Assembly (NCBI RefSeq): GCF_024662015.1
Contig: NZ_CP102480.1
Coordinates: 1-64,000, forward strand
DNA length: 64,000 nt
Reading direction: 5' to 3'
From: Nisaea acidiphila
GTDB taxonomy: Bacteria; Pseudomonadota; Alphaproteobacteria; Thalassobaculales; Thalassobaculaceae
Shown here: positions 1 to 8,411 of the stretch, piece by piece
Layout: each line of letters starts with the position of its first letter
Numbering within the stretch: position 1 is the stretch's first letter
Made by a program: the position numbers and the translations under genes
The notes under the pieces: generated by a model
Told to the model about the DNA's origin: nothing
Databases searched by the model: none
Seen by the model: only the letters and a program-made list of their open reading frames with translations

Positions 1-801
1 ATGAGCGACACGGGCGGATTCGAAAGCCCGGTACCGGATCACCGCAGAAATCGGGAGCCGGTCCAGCTTTCGCTGTTTCTGAATATCGACGGGTTCGAAG
101 GGCCCATCGACGTGTTGCTGCAGCTCGCCCGCGAGCAGAAGGTGGATCTAGTCCACGTCTCGGTTCTCCAGCTCGCCGAGCAGTATCTGGCCTTCGTCAA
201 TCAGGCACAGCAGCTCAATCTGGAGCTCGCGGCGGATTATCTCGTTATGGCTGCCTGGCTGGCTTACCTCAAATCCCGGCTTCTTCTCCCTCCCACGGAA
301 AAGGAGGAGGAAGAACAAACGCCGGAAGAGATGGCGGAACTGCTTCGCTTCCAGCTGATGCGCCTTGAGGCGATGCAGCAGGCCGGCGAGGCGCTGATGG
401 CACGTCCCCAGTTCGGCAGCGATTTCTTCGCGCGCGGGCAGGGCGACCGTATCTCGGTGAAGCGCCGTCCGGTCTACGACGTGACTCTCTATGAGTTGCT
501 GAAGGCCTACGCCGACCACAGGGTCCGCCACGACCGTCAGGCGCTGAAGATCGAGGCGACTCATCTCTATTCCGTCGAGGACGCGGTACAGCGGCTGAGC
601 CGTGTTCTGGGCGCCGTGCCGGAATGGCAGACAATATTCTCCTTTCTTCCGCCGGGAATCCGCAAGGGTTTGCGGATGCGTTCCGCCATGGCTTCGACCT
701 TTGTGGCCTCGCTGCAGCTGGTGAAGGACGGCAAGGCCGAGATCAACCAGGCCGGCACGTTCGCGCCGATCTATTTCCGCTCCCGGGAGGGCGATGCGTG
801 A
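1..801 (+). CDS. scpA: Segregation and condensation protein A (kleisin)
   Basis: ScpA is the kleisin subunit of the SMC-ScpA-ScpB condensin that compacts and segregates the chromosome in the cytoplasm. The protein (266 aa if it starts at the first base) has the characteristic N-terminal segment FEGPIDVLLQLAREQKVDL at about residue 32, the following LAADYLVMAAWLAYLKSRLLLP helix region, an acidic linker (EKEEEEQTPEE), and a C-terminal winged-helix part ending in INQAGTFAPIYF. Length is normal for the family. The ATG coincides with the first base of the window, so an upstream start cannot be excluded. Its last codons overlap the start of scpB by 4 bp, implying translational coupling. Confidence 0.95.
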   Translation: MSDTGGFESPVPDHRRNREPVQLSLFLNIDGFEGPIDVLLQLAREQKVDLVHVSVLQLAEQYLAFVNQAQQLNLELAADYLVMAAWLAYLKSRLLLPPTEKEEEEQTPEEMAELLRFQLMRLEAMQQAGEALMARPQFGSDFFARGQGDRISVKRRPVYDVTLYELLKAYADHRVRHDRQALKIEATHLYSVEDAVQRLSRVLGAVPEWQTIFSFLPPGIRKGLRMRSAMASTFVASLQLVKDGKAEINQAGTFAPIYFRSREGDA

Positions 802-1451
802 GTTCCGATCAGACCGAGACCAACGGGCCGAGCCGGGCCGAGCGGATCGTCGAGGCCCTGCTGTTCGCCAGCAAGGACCCGCTGTCGCCGGCTGAAATCG
901 ACGAGCGGTTACCGGATGGTGTCTCTGCAGACGCGATCCTCGAGACGCTGCAGAAACGCTATGCCGATCGCGGTATCCACCTGGTGAAGATAAAGGACTG
1001 CTGGGCGTTCCGGACCGCGCCCGACATTGGCGAGGCCTTGCGGATTGAGGTCGCGGTGCGCCGCAAGCTTTCGCGGGCGGCGCTCGAGACTCTCTCCATC
1101 ATCGCCTATCACGAGCCGGTCACGCGCGCCGATATAGAGGAGATCCGCGGTGTCGCGGTCAGCAAAGGAACGCTCGATGCCCTTCTGGAAGCCGGCTGGA
1201 TCCAGCCGCGGGGACGGCGGCAGGTTCCCGGTCGCCCGCTTACCTGGGGCACCACAGAAGCGTTCCTCGATCATTTCGGCCTGAGTTCGCTCGGCGATTT
1301 GCCGGGCCTTGAAGAGCTGAAGGCCACCGGCATGCTCGACAAGCGTCCCGGCCTTACATCCATCGCGATGGGCGACAAGGACGATCTCGATGATGACGAG
1401 GAAGAGGATGACGGCCAGTTCGAACTGCTCGAAGCAGAGGACGGGTCGTAA
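798..1451 (+). CDS. scpB: Segregation and condensation protein B
   Basis: ScpB is the winged-helix partner of ScpA in the SMC complex. Family hallmarks are RIVEALLFASKDPLSPAEI near the N-terminus and LETLSIIAYHEPVTRADIEEIRGV in the centre, followed by the second winged helix (GRPLTWGTTEAFLDHFGL). I chose GTG at 798 because it overlaps the scpA stop in a GTGA arrangement and places the conserved helix at the usual distance from the N-terminus; this gives 217 aa. The C-terminal tail is strongly acidic (DDLDDDEEEDDGQ). A longer open frame upstream lies inside scpA and is not needed. Confidence 0.93.
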   Translation: MSSDQTETNGPSRAERIVEALLFASKDPLSPAEIDERLPDGVSADAILETLQKRYADRGIHLVKIKDCWAFRTAPDIGEALRIEVAVRRKLSRAALETLSIIAYHEPVTRADIEEIRGVAVSKGTLDALLEAGWIQPRGRRQVPGRPLTWGTTEAFLDHFGLSSLGDLPGLEELKATGMLDKRPGLTSIAMGDKDDLDDDEEEDDGQFELLEAEDGS

Positions 1452-1594
1452 GGGTTTCTTCTCCGCTCTCGCCGGTTCGCCTTGAGCAGGTTCCCCCGTT
1501 CTGATACGCCCGGTTCTACAATGAGCGTGATGTTGAGATATTGGCCATCATCGGGACTTCGTGCGGTTCCGGCTCCGTCCGGAACACTCCCGGA

Positions 1595-2677
1595 ATGAGC
1601 CCCGTGCTGCGCCTCGAGGGCGTAACCCATCGGTTTGACGGTATCCCGGTCGTCGACAATCTTTCCCTGGAGATCGCCTCCGGCGAAGTTGTATGCCTGT
1701 TGGGACCATCCGGGTGCGGAAAGACCACGGCCTTGCGGCTTGCGGCCGGGCTCGAACAGCTCCAGACCGGACGCGTTACCCTGGGTGACAGGGAAGTTGC
1801 GGCGCCAAGCCAGCAGATTCCACCAGAAGAGCGCGGAATAGGGCTCGTTTTTCAGGATTACGCGCTGTTCCCGCATCTCAACGTGGCCGACAATGTCGCT
1901 TTCGGTCTGACGAGCCTTCCGAAACCCGCCCGCCGTGAGAAGGCGCTGCTCGAACTCCGGCGTGTCGGCATGGAAGGCGCGGCGGAGAAATTCCCGCACG
2001 AGCTGTCAGGCGGCCAGCAGCAGCGGGTTGCACTCGCGCGGGCCCTCGCGCCGAACCCGCGGATCATTCTTCTCGATGAACCTTACTCGGGACTCGATAC
2101 CGCTCTGCGTAGCCAGGTGCGCGACGATGTACTCCATCTCCTGAAAGAAAGCGGGGCCGCGACCCTGATGGTCACGCACGATCCTGAAGAGGCCATGTTC
2201 ATGGCCGACCGGATCGCTGTGATGCGCGACGGCCGGATCGTTCAGGAAGGCTCTCCGCACACGCTCTACTGCTATCCGAATTCTGCTTTCGTTGCGGGTT
2301 TTTTCGGCGAAGTGAATGTGTTCAGCGGTCCGGTGAAGGATGGTGAGGTGGAGACTCCGATCGGACCCGTTGCGGCGGGAGGCCTCAGTGAAGGCACAAC
2401 AGCAACCGTCGTGGTCAGGCCGGAAGGTCTGCGGGTCACGACACTGCAGGCAGGACAAAGCGATTATACAGCACGTGTTATGCAGGCCCGTCTGCTCGGT
2501 CGCAGCAGCCTGATCCATTTGCATGTTCAGTCAGGCGAGAACGGCGGCAGCATCGAATGGCACTTCCATTCGCGCATGCCCGGAATATTTCTACCCGAGA
2601 CCGGCACTCGGCTGCGGATCGATCTCGATCCGGGGCAGATTTTCGTGTTTCCCGCGTCCAACGGGGGCGCCACGTGA
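1595..2677 (+). CDS. ABC transporter ATP-binding protein, FbpC/PotA-like
   Basis: This is the cytoplasmic ATPase of an importer, most like the Fe(3+)/spermidine-type family. Visible motifs are Walker A GPSGCGKTT (around residue 38), the Q-loop LVFQDYALFPH, the signature LSGGQQQRVALARAL, Walker B IILLDEPYSGLD, and the switch histidine in MVTHDPEEAM. About 120 C-terminal residues correspond to a TOBE/MOP-type regulatory domain. I prefer ATG at 1595 (360 aa) over the in-frame TTG at 1541, because homologues begin just before RLEGVTHRFDG. No permease or binding protein is next to it, so it is an orphan ATPase lying between scpB and tatA, which are normally neighbours. The substrate cannot be stated. 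Confidence 0.85.
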   Translation: MSPVLRLEGVTHRFDGIPVVDNLSLEIASGEVVCLLGPSGCGKTTALRLAAGLEQLQTGRVTLGDREVAAPSQQIPPEERGIGLVFQDYALFPHLNVADNVAFGLTSLPKPARREKALLELRRVGMEGAAEKFPHELSGGQQQRVALARALAPNPRIILLDEPYSGLDTALRSQVRDDVLHLLKESGAATLMVTHDPEEAMFMADRIAVMRDGRIVQEGSPHTLYCYPNSAFVAGFFGEVNVFSGPVKDGEVETPIGPVAAGGLSEGTTATVVVRPEGLRVTTLQAGQSDYTARVMQARLLGRSSLIHLHVQSGENGGSIEWHFHSRMPGIFLPETGTRLRIDLDPGQIFVFPASNGGAT

Positions 2678-2697
2678 AATTGCGGCGGTGCGGGACG

Positions 2698-2727
2698 TTG
2701 CAGTGGCGCTATGAACATGCCTATATA
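2698..2727 (+). promoter_or_regulatory. Candidate sigma-70 type promoter of tatABC
   Basis: TTGCAG (2698-2703) and TATATA (2722-2727) are separated by 18 bp, 56 bp upstream of the tatA start. The elements begin just after the ABC ATPase stop codon, which would give the tat operon its own promoter. This is a pattern match by eye, not an experiment. Confidence 0.45.
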
Positions 2728-2735
2728 CCGCAAAA

Positions 2736-2750
2736 GTCCCGTAGCGGGAC
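2736..2750 (+). other. Short hairpin in the tatA leader
   Basis: GTCCCG (2736-2741) and CGGGAC (2745-2750) form a perfect 6-bp stem with a 3-nt loop. It falls a few bases after the candidate -10 element, so it would sit at the very 5' end of the tat mRNA. There is no following T-run, so it is not an intrinsic terminator. A 5' stabilising hairpin is one possible role (inference). Confidence 0.4.
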
Positions 2751-2783
2751 GGAACGAATTGAGACGAATGGGAGCGTGACCTT

Positions 2784-3023
2784 ATGGGTGCGATGAGTAT
2801 TTGGCACTGGCTGATCGTGATCGCTGTCGCCCTTTTGCTGTTTGGCGGCGGTGGCAAGATCTCCTCGCTGATGGGCGATTTCGGCAAGGGCCTGCGCAAT
2901 TTCAAGAAGAGCATGAAGGAAGAGGGCGACGAGCAGGGCTCCGAGACGGAGAGCGCGAAGAGCCTGAAATCCGAAGAGTCCGCCGGGACCGAGTCCAAGG
3001 CCGATCAAGCTCAGAAAAGCTGA
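2784..3023 (+). CDS. tatA: Sec-independent protein translocase subunit TatA
   Basis: TatA forms the pore-like oligomer of the twin-arginine translocase in the inner membrane. The 79-aa protein has the short N-terminal membrane helix ([18 protein letters not shown]), then the hinge and amphipathic helix [15 protein letters not shown], and an acidic/serine-rich tail. GGGAGCG lies just upstream of the chosen ATG; a second in-frame ATG three codons later (MSIWHW) is an alternative. It is the first gene of tatABC. Confidence 0.95.
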   Translation: MGAMSIWHWLIVIAVALLLFGGGGKISSLMGDFGKGLRNFKKSMKEEGDEQGSETESAKSLKSEESAGTESKADQAQKS

Positions 3024-3118
3024 CCGGACTGTCTTCTAATGGTCGCCCGGCATCACAGTGCCGGGAACGGATTCGCCCCGTACGGGCGGTCCGCAGGTGT
3101 GACTGATGGTATGCGCTG

Positions 3119-3568
3119 ATGTTTGATCTCGGCTGGCAGGAATTCATGCTGATCGCGTTCGTCGCGGTGGTCGTCGTCGGCCCCCGCGACCTGCCGCGCG
3201 TGGTCCGCTCGGTCAGCACCTATATCCGCAAGGCAAGAAGCGTTGCGCGCGAATTCCAGAACAGTCTGGAAGAGGTTGCGCGTGAGGCGGAATTGGACGA
3301 CCTGCGCAAGGAAGCCAAGAGTATCTCCGGCGGGAATCTTGAGAAGAAGATGAACGAATGGGTCGACCCTTCCGGGGAAACCCAGAAGGAGATGGAGCGC
3401 ATCGCCAGCCAGGCGAAGGACGTGGCATCGTCCCGCCCAGTCGATAGCCCGGCCGAAGACAAGCCCGACGCAAGTCCGGAACCGGCCGCCGAACAGCCTC
3501 CCGCAGCGGAGGAGAAGCCGAAACCGGAGACCAAGAGCGCTGAGAAAAGCGCCGCGGCGGGACAATAA
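3119..3568 (+). CDS. tatB: Sec-independent protein translocase subunit TatB
   Basis: TatB cooperates with TatC in binding twin-arginine signal peptides. The N-terminus MFDLGWQEFMLIAFVAVVVV is a typical TatB membrane helix carrying the conserved glutamate, followed by VGPRDLPRVVRSVSTYIRKAR and a long amphipathic helix. The C-terminal third is low complexity, rich in Ala, Pro, Glu and Lys. The 149-aa length is normal. It lies 95 bp after tatA and 3 bp before tatC. Confidence 0.94.
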   Translation: MFDLGWQEFMLIAFVAVVVVGPRDLPRVVRSVSTYIRKARSVAREFQNSLEEVAREAELDDLRKEAKSISGGNLEKKMNEWVDPSGETQKEMERIASQAKDVASSRPVDSPAEDKPDASPEPAAEQPPAAEEKPKPETKSAEKSAAAGQ

Positions 3569-3571
3569 CCG

Positions 3572-4393
3572 ATGAGTGAAGATATCGAAGAAAAGCGGAT
3601 GCCGCTGCTGGACCATCTGGTCGAACTGCGCACTCGCCTGATCTATTCCTTTGCCGCGTTTCTCATCGCTTTCTTCGCCTGCTATGCCGTTTCGGAGCAG
3701 ATCTTTTCGATCCTGGTGGCGCCGCTCGCCGAGCTGACCGAAGGCGAAGCCGGACGCCGGATGATCTACACCGCGCTGCACGAGGCGTTCTTCACTTACC
3801 TGAAGGTTGCCTTTTTCGCTGCAGCCTGCGTCGCGTTTCCCGTGATTTCCGTTCAGATCTGGCAGTTCATTGCGCCGGGGCTCTACAAGGATGAGAAAGC
3901 GGCGTTCCTGCCATTCCTGATCGCGACCCCGTGCCTCTTCGCCCTCGGCGCTGCGATGGTCTATTTCCTGGTGATCCCGCTCGCTTGGCAGTTCTTTCTA
4001 GGCTTCGAGCATCCGGGCACCGACGGCTCTCTGCCGCTCGTTCTGGAGCCCAAGGTCGACCAGTATCTCTCGCTCGTCATGCGGCTGATCTTCGCATTCG
4101 GTGTCTGTTTCGAACTGCCGGTGCTGATGATCCTGCTCGCCAAGGTCGGGATCGTGACCTCGAAGGGGCTCGCCTCGAAGCGGAAATACGCGATCCTGAT
4201 CGCGTTCGTCGTCGCAGCGATCCTTACCCCGCCGGACGTCATTTCCCAGGTCCTGCTCGCCATCCCGGTCGCGATTCTCTACGAGATTTCGATCATAGGT
4301 GCCCGCATTATCGAGAAGAAACGCGGATACGAGCCCGACAATTTCGACGATGACGAGGACGAAGACGAGACTTCGTCTAGCACCGCCACCTGA
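3572..4393 (+). CDS. tatC: Sec-independent protein translocase subunit TatC
   Basis: TatC is the polytopic receptor of the Tat pathway. The sequence begins with the conserved cytoplasmic segment MPLLDHLVELRTRLIYS and has six predicted membrane helices; the loop around FIAPGLYKDEKAAFLPF and the segment GVCFELPVLMILLAKVGIV are family signatures. The C-terminus is an acidic tail (DNFDDDEDEDET). At 273 aa the size is normal. It completes tatABC; the BMP-family protein at 63709 has an SRR-type signal peptide and may be one of its clients. Confidence 0.96.
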   Translation: MSEDIEEKRMPLLDHLVELRTRLIYSFAAFLIAFFACYAVSEQIFSILVAPLAELTEGEAGRRMIYTALHEAFFTYLKVAFFAAACVAFPVISVQIWQFIAPGLYKDEKAAFLPFLIATPCLFALGAAMVYFLVIPLAWQFFLGFEHPGTDGSLPLVLEPKVDQYLSLVMRLIFAFGVCFELPVLMILLAKVGIVTSKGLASKRKYAILIAFVVAAILTPPDVISQVLLAIPVAILYEISIIGARIIEKKRGYEPDNFDDDEDEDETSSSTAT

Positions 4394-4495
4394 CGCCGCG
4401 GCGCGCCGTTCTTAGGACCGGCCCCGCCGCTGGACCCGTCGGGTGGCACTGCCTATAAGAGTTCACCGGATTTCCGAACAGAATGGACGTGTGAG

Positions 4496-5785
4496 ATGCA
4501 CGATATCAGATGGATTCGCGAGGACGGAGCGGCCTTCGACAAGGCCATGGCGCGCCGCGGTTTCGAGCCGCAGGCCGGCGCCATCCTCGAGATTGACCAG
4601 AAGTGGCGCGATGCCACGACCGAGCTGCAGACACTGCAACAGCGGCGCAACGAGGCCTCCAAGGAGATCGGCAAGGTCAAGGGGCAGGGCGGCGACGCCG
4701 ACGCGTTGATCAAGGAAGTCGCCGACATCAAGGCCCGCATGCAGCAGCTGGAAGACGAGGAGCGGGCGCTTTCCGAGCAGCTCGACGGCGCGCTGTCCGC
4801 GCTGCCGAACATCATGGCCGATGACGTGCCGGACGGTCCCGACGAGAGCGCGAATGTCGAGATCCGCAAGGTCGGCGAGGCAACACAGAAAAACGCGGCG
4901 TCGCCGGATCACGTGGCGATCGGCGAAAGTCTCGGGATGATGGATTTCGAGGCTGCGGCCAAGCTTTCCGGCGCCCGGTTCACGCTCCTGAAGGGCCAGC
5001 TCTCGCGCCTTGAGCGTGCACTCGCCAATTTCATGCTCGATATTCATACCGGCGAGTTCGGCTATACGGAGGTTTCGCCGCCCTACATGGTGCGCGACGC
5101 CGCGCTTTACGGGACGGGCCAGCTTCCGAAATTCGGCGATGACCTCTTCAAGACGACGGGCGATCACTGGCTGATCCCGACCGCCGAGGTGCCGCTGACC
5201 AATATCGCCGCCGGTGAAATCCTCGCGGAGGAGGAACTCCCGCTCCGCTTCACCGCCTATACGCCCTGTTTCCGTTCGGAAGCCGGTTCGGCCGGACGCG
5301 ACACGCGCGGCATGATCCGCCTGCATCAGTTCAGCAAAGTCGAGCTCGTCTCCGTCACCCATCCGGACAAATCGGAGGAAGAGCACGAGCGGATGACGAA
5401 TTGCGCCGAAGAGGTCCTGAAACGGCTGGGTCTGTCCTATCGCGTGGTCACCCTCTGCTCGGGCGATACCGGCTTCGGTGCCCGCAAAACCTACGATATT
5501 GAGGTCTGGCTGCCGGGACAGGACGACGGCAAGGGCATGTATCGCGAGATTTCGAGCTGCTCCAATTGCTGGGATTTCCAGGCGCGCCGGATGAAAGCCC
5601 GGTATAGGGAGGCCGGGGGGAAGAAGACCGCCTTCGTGCATACCCTGAACGGCTCGGCCCTCGCGGTCGGACGGACGCTGATAGCGGTGCTGGAGAATTA
5701 CGCGGAAGAGGACGGTTCGGTTTCCGTGCCGGAGGCGCTGCAGCCCTATATGGGTGGCCTCACGCGGATCTCCGCCGCCGGCTGA
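4496..5785 (+). CDS. serS: Seryl-tRNA synthetase
   Basis: SerS charges tRNA-Ser in the cytoplasm. The 429-aa protein starts [11 protein letters not shown], has the N-terminal tRNA-binding coiled coil (about residues 30-100, with [13 protein letters not shown]), and the class II catalytic domain. Motif 2 is visible as [18 protein letters not shown] and motif 3 as [19 protein letters not shown]. The ATG is the only start that keeps the complete N-terminal arm. It lies 102 bp after tatC, the common alphaproteobacterial order. Confidence 0.97.
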   Translation: MHDIRWIREDGAAFDKAMARRGFEPQAGAILEIDQKWRDATTELQTLQQRRNEASKEIGKVKGQGGDADALIKEVADIKARMQQLEDEERALSEQLDGALSALPNIMADDVPDGPDESANVEIRKVGEATQKNAASPDHVAIGESLGMMDFEAAAKLSGARFTLLKGQLSRLERALANFMLDIHTGEFGYTEVSPPYMVRDAALYGTGQLPKFGDDLFKTTGDHWLIPTAEVPLTNIAAGEILAEEELPLRFTAYTPCFRSEAGSAGRDTRGMIRLHQFSKVELVSVTHPDKSEEEHERMTNCAEEVLKRLGLSYRVVTLCSGDTGFGARKTYDIEVWLPGQDDGKGMYREISSCSNCWDFQARRMKARYREAGGKKTAFVHTLNGSALAVGRTLIAVLENYAEEDGSVSVPEALQPYMGGLTRISAAG

Positions 5786-5798
5786 GGGGGACTGCAAC

Positions 5799-6590
5799 AT
5801 GGCCTGGTCGCTCGATCTTTCGAAGCCACGCATCCTGATCTCCAACGACGATGGCTTCTACGCACCGGGGCTGCAGGTCCTGGTGCGTATGGCGCTCTCG
5901 ATCTCGGAGGATGTCTGGGTTGTCGCCCCCGAGACCGAGCAGAGCGGGGCAGGACATTCGCTGACATTGCGCAGGCCGCTCCAGGCCCGTGAACACCAGC
6001 CGAACTGGTATTCGGTCAACGGCACACCGACCGATTGCGTACTCCTCGCGGTGAACGAACTGATGAAGGGCAAGCGCCCGGACATCGTCCTCTCCGGCGT
6101 GAACCGTCATGGCAACCTTGGCGAGGACGTGACCTATTCAGGCACGGTTTCCGCAGCCATGGAGGCGACCATCCTCGGGGTGCCGGCGATCGCCTTCAGC
6201 CAGGAACTGATCGACGGCGAGGCGGCGGACTGGAGCCCGGCGGAGACCTACGGTCCCGATCTGCTGCGCCGGGTTTTGAAACAGGGCTTCCCGCCACACA
6301 CGCTGCTCAACGTCAATTTCCCGCCGGTTCCGGCCGACCGCGTCCGGGGCGTTCGTGTTACCAGTCAGGGCAAGCGGAAGAACGGCGACGACATTTTGGA
6401 AGTGATTGATCCCCGGGGCGCCAGGCACTACTGGATCGGCCATATCCAGAGCATGCGTCCCTTTGCCGAAGGAACCGATCTCGAAGCCGTCGACGACGGT
6501 TATATCTCTGTAACGCCGATCAAGATGGACATGACGGACCAGGAAACTCTGGCCGAGCTGCAACGCGCGTTCGGACCGGGAGGCCACTGA
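5799..6590 (+). CDS. surE: 5'/3'-nucleotidase SurE
   Basis: SurE is a metal-dependent survival phosphatase that removes phosphate from nucleoside monophosphates. The metal-binding N-terminus ISNDDGFYAPG, the motif NGTPTDCVLLAVNE and the active-site loop SGVNRHGNLGEDVTYSGTV are all present. ATG at 5799 (263 aa) is preceded by GAGGGGG at 5784-5790; upstream in-frame codons overlap the end of serS and are not supported. It is followed after 6 bp by pcm, the classic surE-pcm pair. Confidence 0.95.
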   Translation: MAWSLDLSKPRILISNDDGFYAPGLQVLVRMALSISEDVWVVAPETEQSGAGHSLTLRRPLQAREHQPNWYSVNGTPTDCVLLAVNELMKGKRPDIVLSGVNRHGNLGEDVTYSGTVSAAMEATILGVPAIAFSQELIDGEAADWSPAETYGPDLLRRVLKQGFPPHTLLNVNFPPVPADRVRGVRVTSQGKRKNGDDILEVIDPRGARHYWIGHIQSMRPFAEGTDLEAVDDGYISVTPIKMDMTDQETLAELQRAFGPGGH

Positions 6591-6596
6591 ACGGCG

Positions 6597-7241
6597 ATGA
6601 CCCTCGACGAAAGCAAGATCCGCCTGATCATGGAACTGCGCCGCGAGGGGATCGCGGACAGTGCCGTGCTTGGCGCGATCGAGCGGACGCCGCGCGAAAT
6701 CTTCATCCCGACGCCGATCAAAACCTTCGCCTACGACAACAGGGCGCTGCCCATCGGTGCCGGACAAACCATCAGCCAGCCTTATGTCGTCGCCTATATG
6801 ACGCAGGCGCTGAAGCTCGACGACCGTTGCAAGGTTCTGGAGATTGGCACCGGTTCCGGCTATCAGACCGCCATCCTCGCAAAACTGGCGCGCCGGGTTT
6901 ACACGATCGAACGTCACAAGAGTTTGGCGGAAGAGGCGGGCGAGCGTTTCAAGGAACTCGACCTGCACACGATCTCCACCCGCGTCGGTGATGGGAGCAA
7001 GGGATGGCCGGAACAGGCGCCGTTCGACCGCATCATCGTGACCGCGGCCTCGGAAGACGTTCCGGAAACCCTGCTGGAGCAGCTTGCGGTCGGCGGGATC
7101 ATGGTGGTTCCGATCGGCCCGCAGGACGGCACACAGCATATTTACCGCTTCACCCGGACCGAGCACGGCTTCGAGCCGGAAAAGCTGCTTCCGGTGCGAT
7201 TCGTGCCGCTGGTCGAAAGCGAAGTGCGCGACAGCGCCTGA
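6597..7241 (+). CDS. pcm: Protein-L-isoaspartate O-methyltransferase
   Basis: Pcm methylates L-isoaspartyl residues in damaged proteins using SAM, starting their repair. The 214-aa protein has the family substrate segment GAGQTISQPYVVAYMTQAL and the SAM-binding motif I VLEIGTGSGYQTAILAKL, then YTIERHKSLAEEA and the motif FDRIIVTAASEDVP. It is probably co-transcribed with surE (6-bp gap). Confidence 0.95.
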   Translation: MTLDESKIRLIMELRREGIADSAVLGAIERTPREIFIPTPIKTFAYDNRALPIGAGQTISQPYVVAYMTQALKLDDRCKVLEIGTGSGYQTAILAKLARRVYTIERHKSLAEEAGERFKELDLHTISTRVGDGSKGWPEQAPFDRIIVTAASEDVPETLLEQLAVGGIMVVPIGPQDGTQHIYRFTRTEHGFEPEKLLPVRFVPLVESEVRDSA

Positions 7242-7286
7242 TTTTCCAGCCCTTACCGCCTGTTAGCGAACCGTCAACGGCGCCGC

Positions 7287-7315
7287 TTGAGCGCACATTC
7301 GGCAAAACCTAAACT
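7287..7315 (+). promoter_or_regulatory. Candidate promoter for the LysM/M23 lipoprotein gene
   Basis: TTGAGC (7287-7292) and TAAACT (7310-7315) are spaced by exactly 17 bp. The downstream ATG is only 6 bases after the -10 element, and no Shine-Dalgarno sequence lies between. If the promoter is real, transcription would begin at or next to the ATG, giving a leaderless mRNA. Confidence 0.4.
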
Positions 7316-7321
7316 CTGGCC

Positions 7322-8401
7322 ATGGCTGAAAGGCGCTCCCCATTTTTTGCAGTGGCAGTGTTGTCGCTACTGCTTTCCACTCTGCTCGCGGCATGCGGCG
7401 GAACCGGCCCCCGGCTGGCGAATGACCGTCCGGGTGCATCCGTGCGCCTCGCCATTCCGCCGGGCGGGCGGATCAGCGCCGGTCCGAACGACACGGTCTA
7501 TGAGATTTCCCGCCGCTACGGTGTGCCGGTCCGGGACATCATTCTCGCCAACGGCCTGCAGCCGCCCTACAAGCTTGATGTGGGGCAAGATCTGCGGCTG
7601 CCTGCGCCGAGCAACTACCTCGTGCGTCCCGGAGACACGGTTTTTTCGATTTCCCGCCGCTTCAATGTCGACATGCGGACGGTTGTCCAGATGAACGGCA
7701 TAGCGCCTCCGTATCAAATTCGGGTCGGCCAGGAACTGCGCCTGCCTTCGCGCGAAGTTGCTGTTGCGAGCGCCGCTTCGCCTGCGACCTTACCCGAAGG
7801 ACCCGGCGCTCGCGGCGACCGCACCCGCACGGCGCTTCTCTCGCCCGGAAATGTCGCATTGCCGGCCCCCAATCCGCGCGCCGGAACCTCGGTTGCTTCC
7901 GCACCGGCACGTCCGACGGTGCCCGCTCTGGCACCGGTACAGCCAAAGAGAAGCGCGACGCCAACGCCGAAGCAAAAGACCGGGCTCGAGGTCGCCAGGA
8001 TCCGGCCGCCTGGCCGGGCCGGCTCGACGTTCCGCTGGCCGGTGAGGGGGCGGATCATTGCGAATTTCGGTCCGCGGGCAGGCGGTTTGCACAATGACGG
8101 GATCAATATCGCGGCGCCGCGTGGCGCGCCGGTCGGTGCGGCGGAGAACGGCGTGGTGGCCTATGCCGGCGACGGCTTGCCCGGTTTCGGAAAGCTGCTG
8201 CTACTCAAGCATTCGGGCGGCTGGATCACTGCCTATGCCCATAGCGACAAGCTGCTGGTGAAGCGCGGCGATGTGGTCCGCCGCGGTCAGACGATCGCGA
8301 CGGTTGGCTCAAGCGGCAGCGTGGACCGGCCCCAGCTGCATTTCGAGGTGCGCCGGGAAAAACGCGCGGTCGATCCGCGCGACTACCTGGAAAAGTCCTG
8401 A
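7322..8401 (+). CDS. NlpD-like lipoprotein with two LysM domains and a degenerate M23/LytM domain
   Basis: The protein is a predicted envelope lipoprotein: a hydrophobic signal peptide ends in the lipobox LLAAC at residues 21-25. Two LysM repeats follow (GPNDTVYEISRRYGVPVRDI and RPGDTVFSISRRFNVDMRT), then a Pro/Ala-rich linker and a LytM domain from about residue 238. The zinc residues are incomplete: the first motif reads GLHNDGINI instead of HxxxD with Asp, and the last reads PQLHFEV where active enzymes have HLH. Such domains (EnvC, NlpD) activate cell-wall amidases rather than cut peptidoglycan, so that role is inferred. The 359-aa length is usual for alphaproteobacterial relatives downstream of pcm. 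Confidence 0.88.
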   Translation: MAERRSPFFAVAVLSLLLSTLLAACGGTGPRLANDRPGASVRLAIPPGGRISAGPNDTVYEISRRYGVPVRDIILANGLQPPYKLDVGQDLRLPAPSNYLVRPGDTVFSISRRFNVDMRTVVQMNGIAPPYQIRVGQELRLPSREVAVASAASPATLPEGPGARGDRTRTALLSPGNVALPAPNPRAGTSVASAPARPTVPALAPVQPKRSATPTPKQKTGLEVARIRPPGRAGSTFRWPVRGRIIANFGPRAGGLHNDGINIAAPRGAPVGAAENGVVAYAGDGLPGFGKLLLLKHSGGWITAYAHSDKLLVKRGDVVRRGQTIATVGSSGSVDRPQLHFEVRREKRAVDPRDYLEKS

Positions 8402-8411
8402 TTATAGGTAG

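Noticed and set aside
1521-1594. Start of the ABC ATPase at 1541 or another small gene from the ATG at 1521
   Set aside because: TTG at 1541 adds 18 unconserved residues; the ATG at 1521 is in a different frame from the ATPase and no product could be recognised.
2736-2750. Terminator between the ABC ATPase and tatA
   Set aside because: The stem has no following T-run and falls after the candidate tat promoter.
4463-5845. 460-codon minus-strand open frame opposite serS
   Set aside because: Antisense shadow of a full SerS; no motif support.
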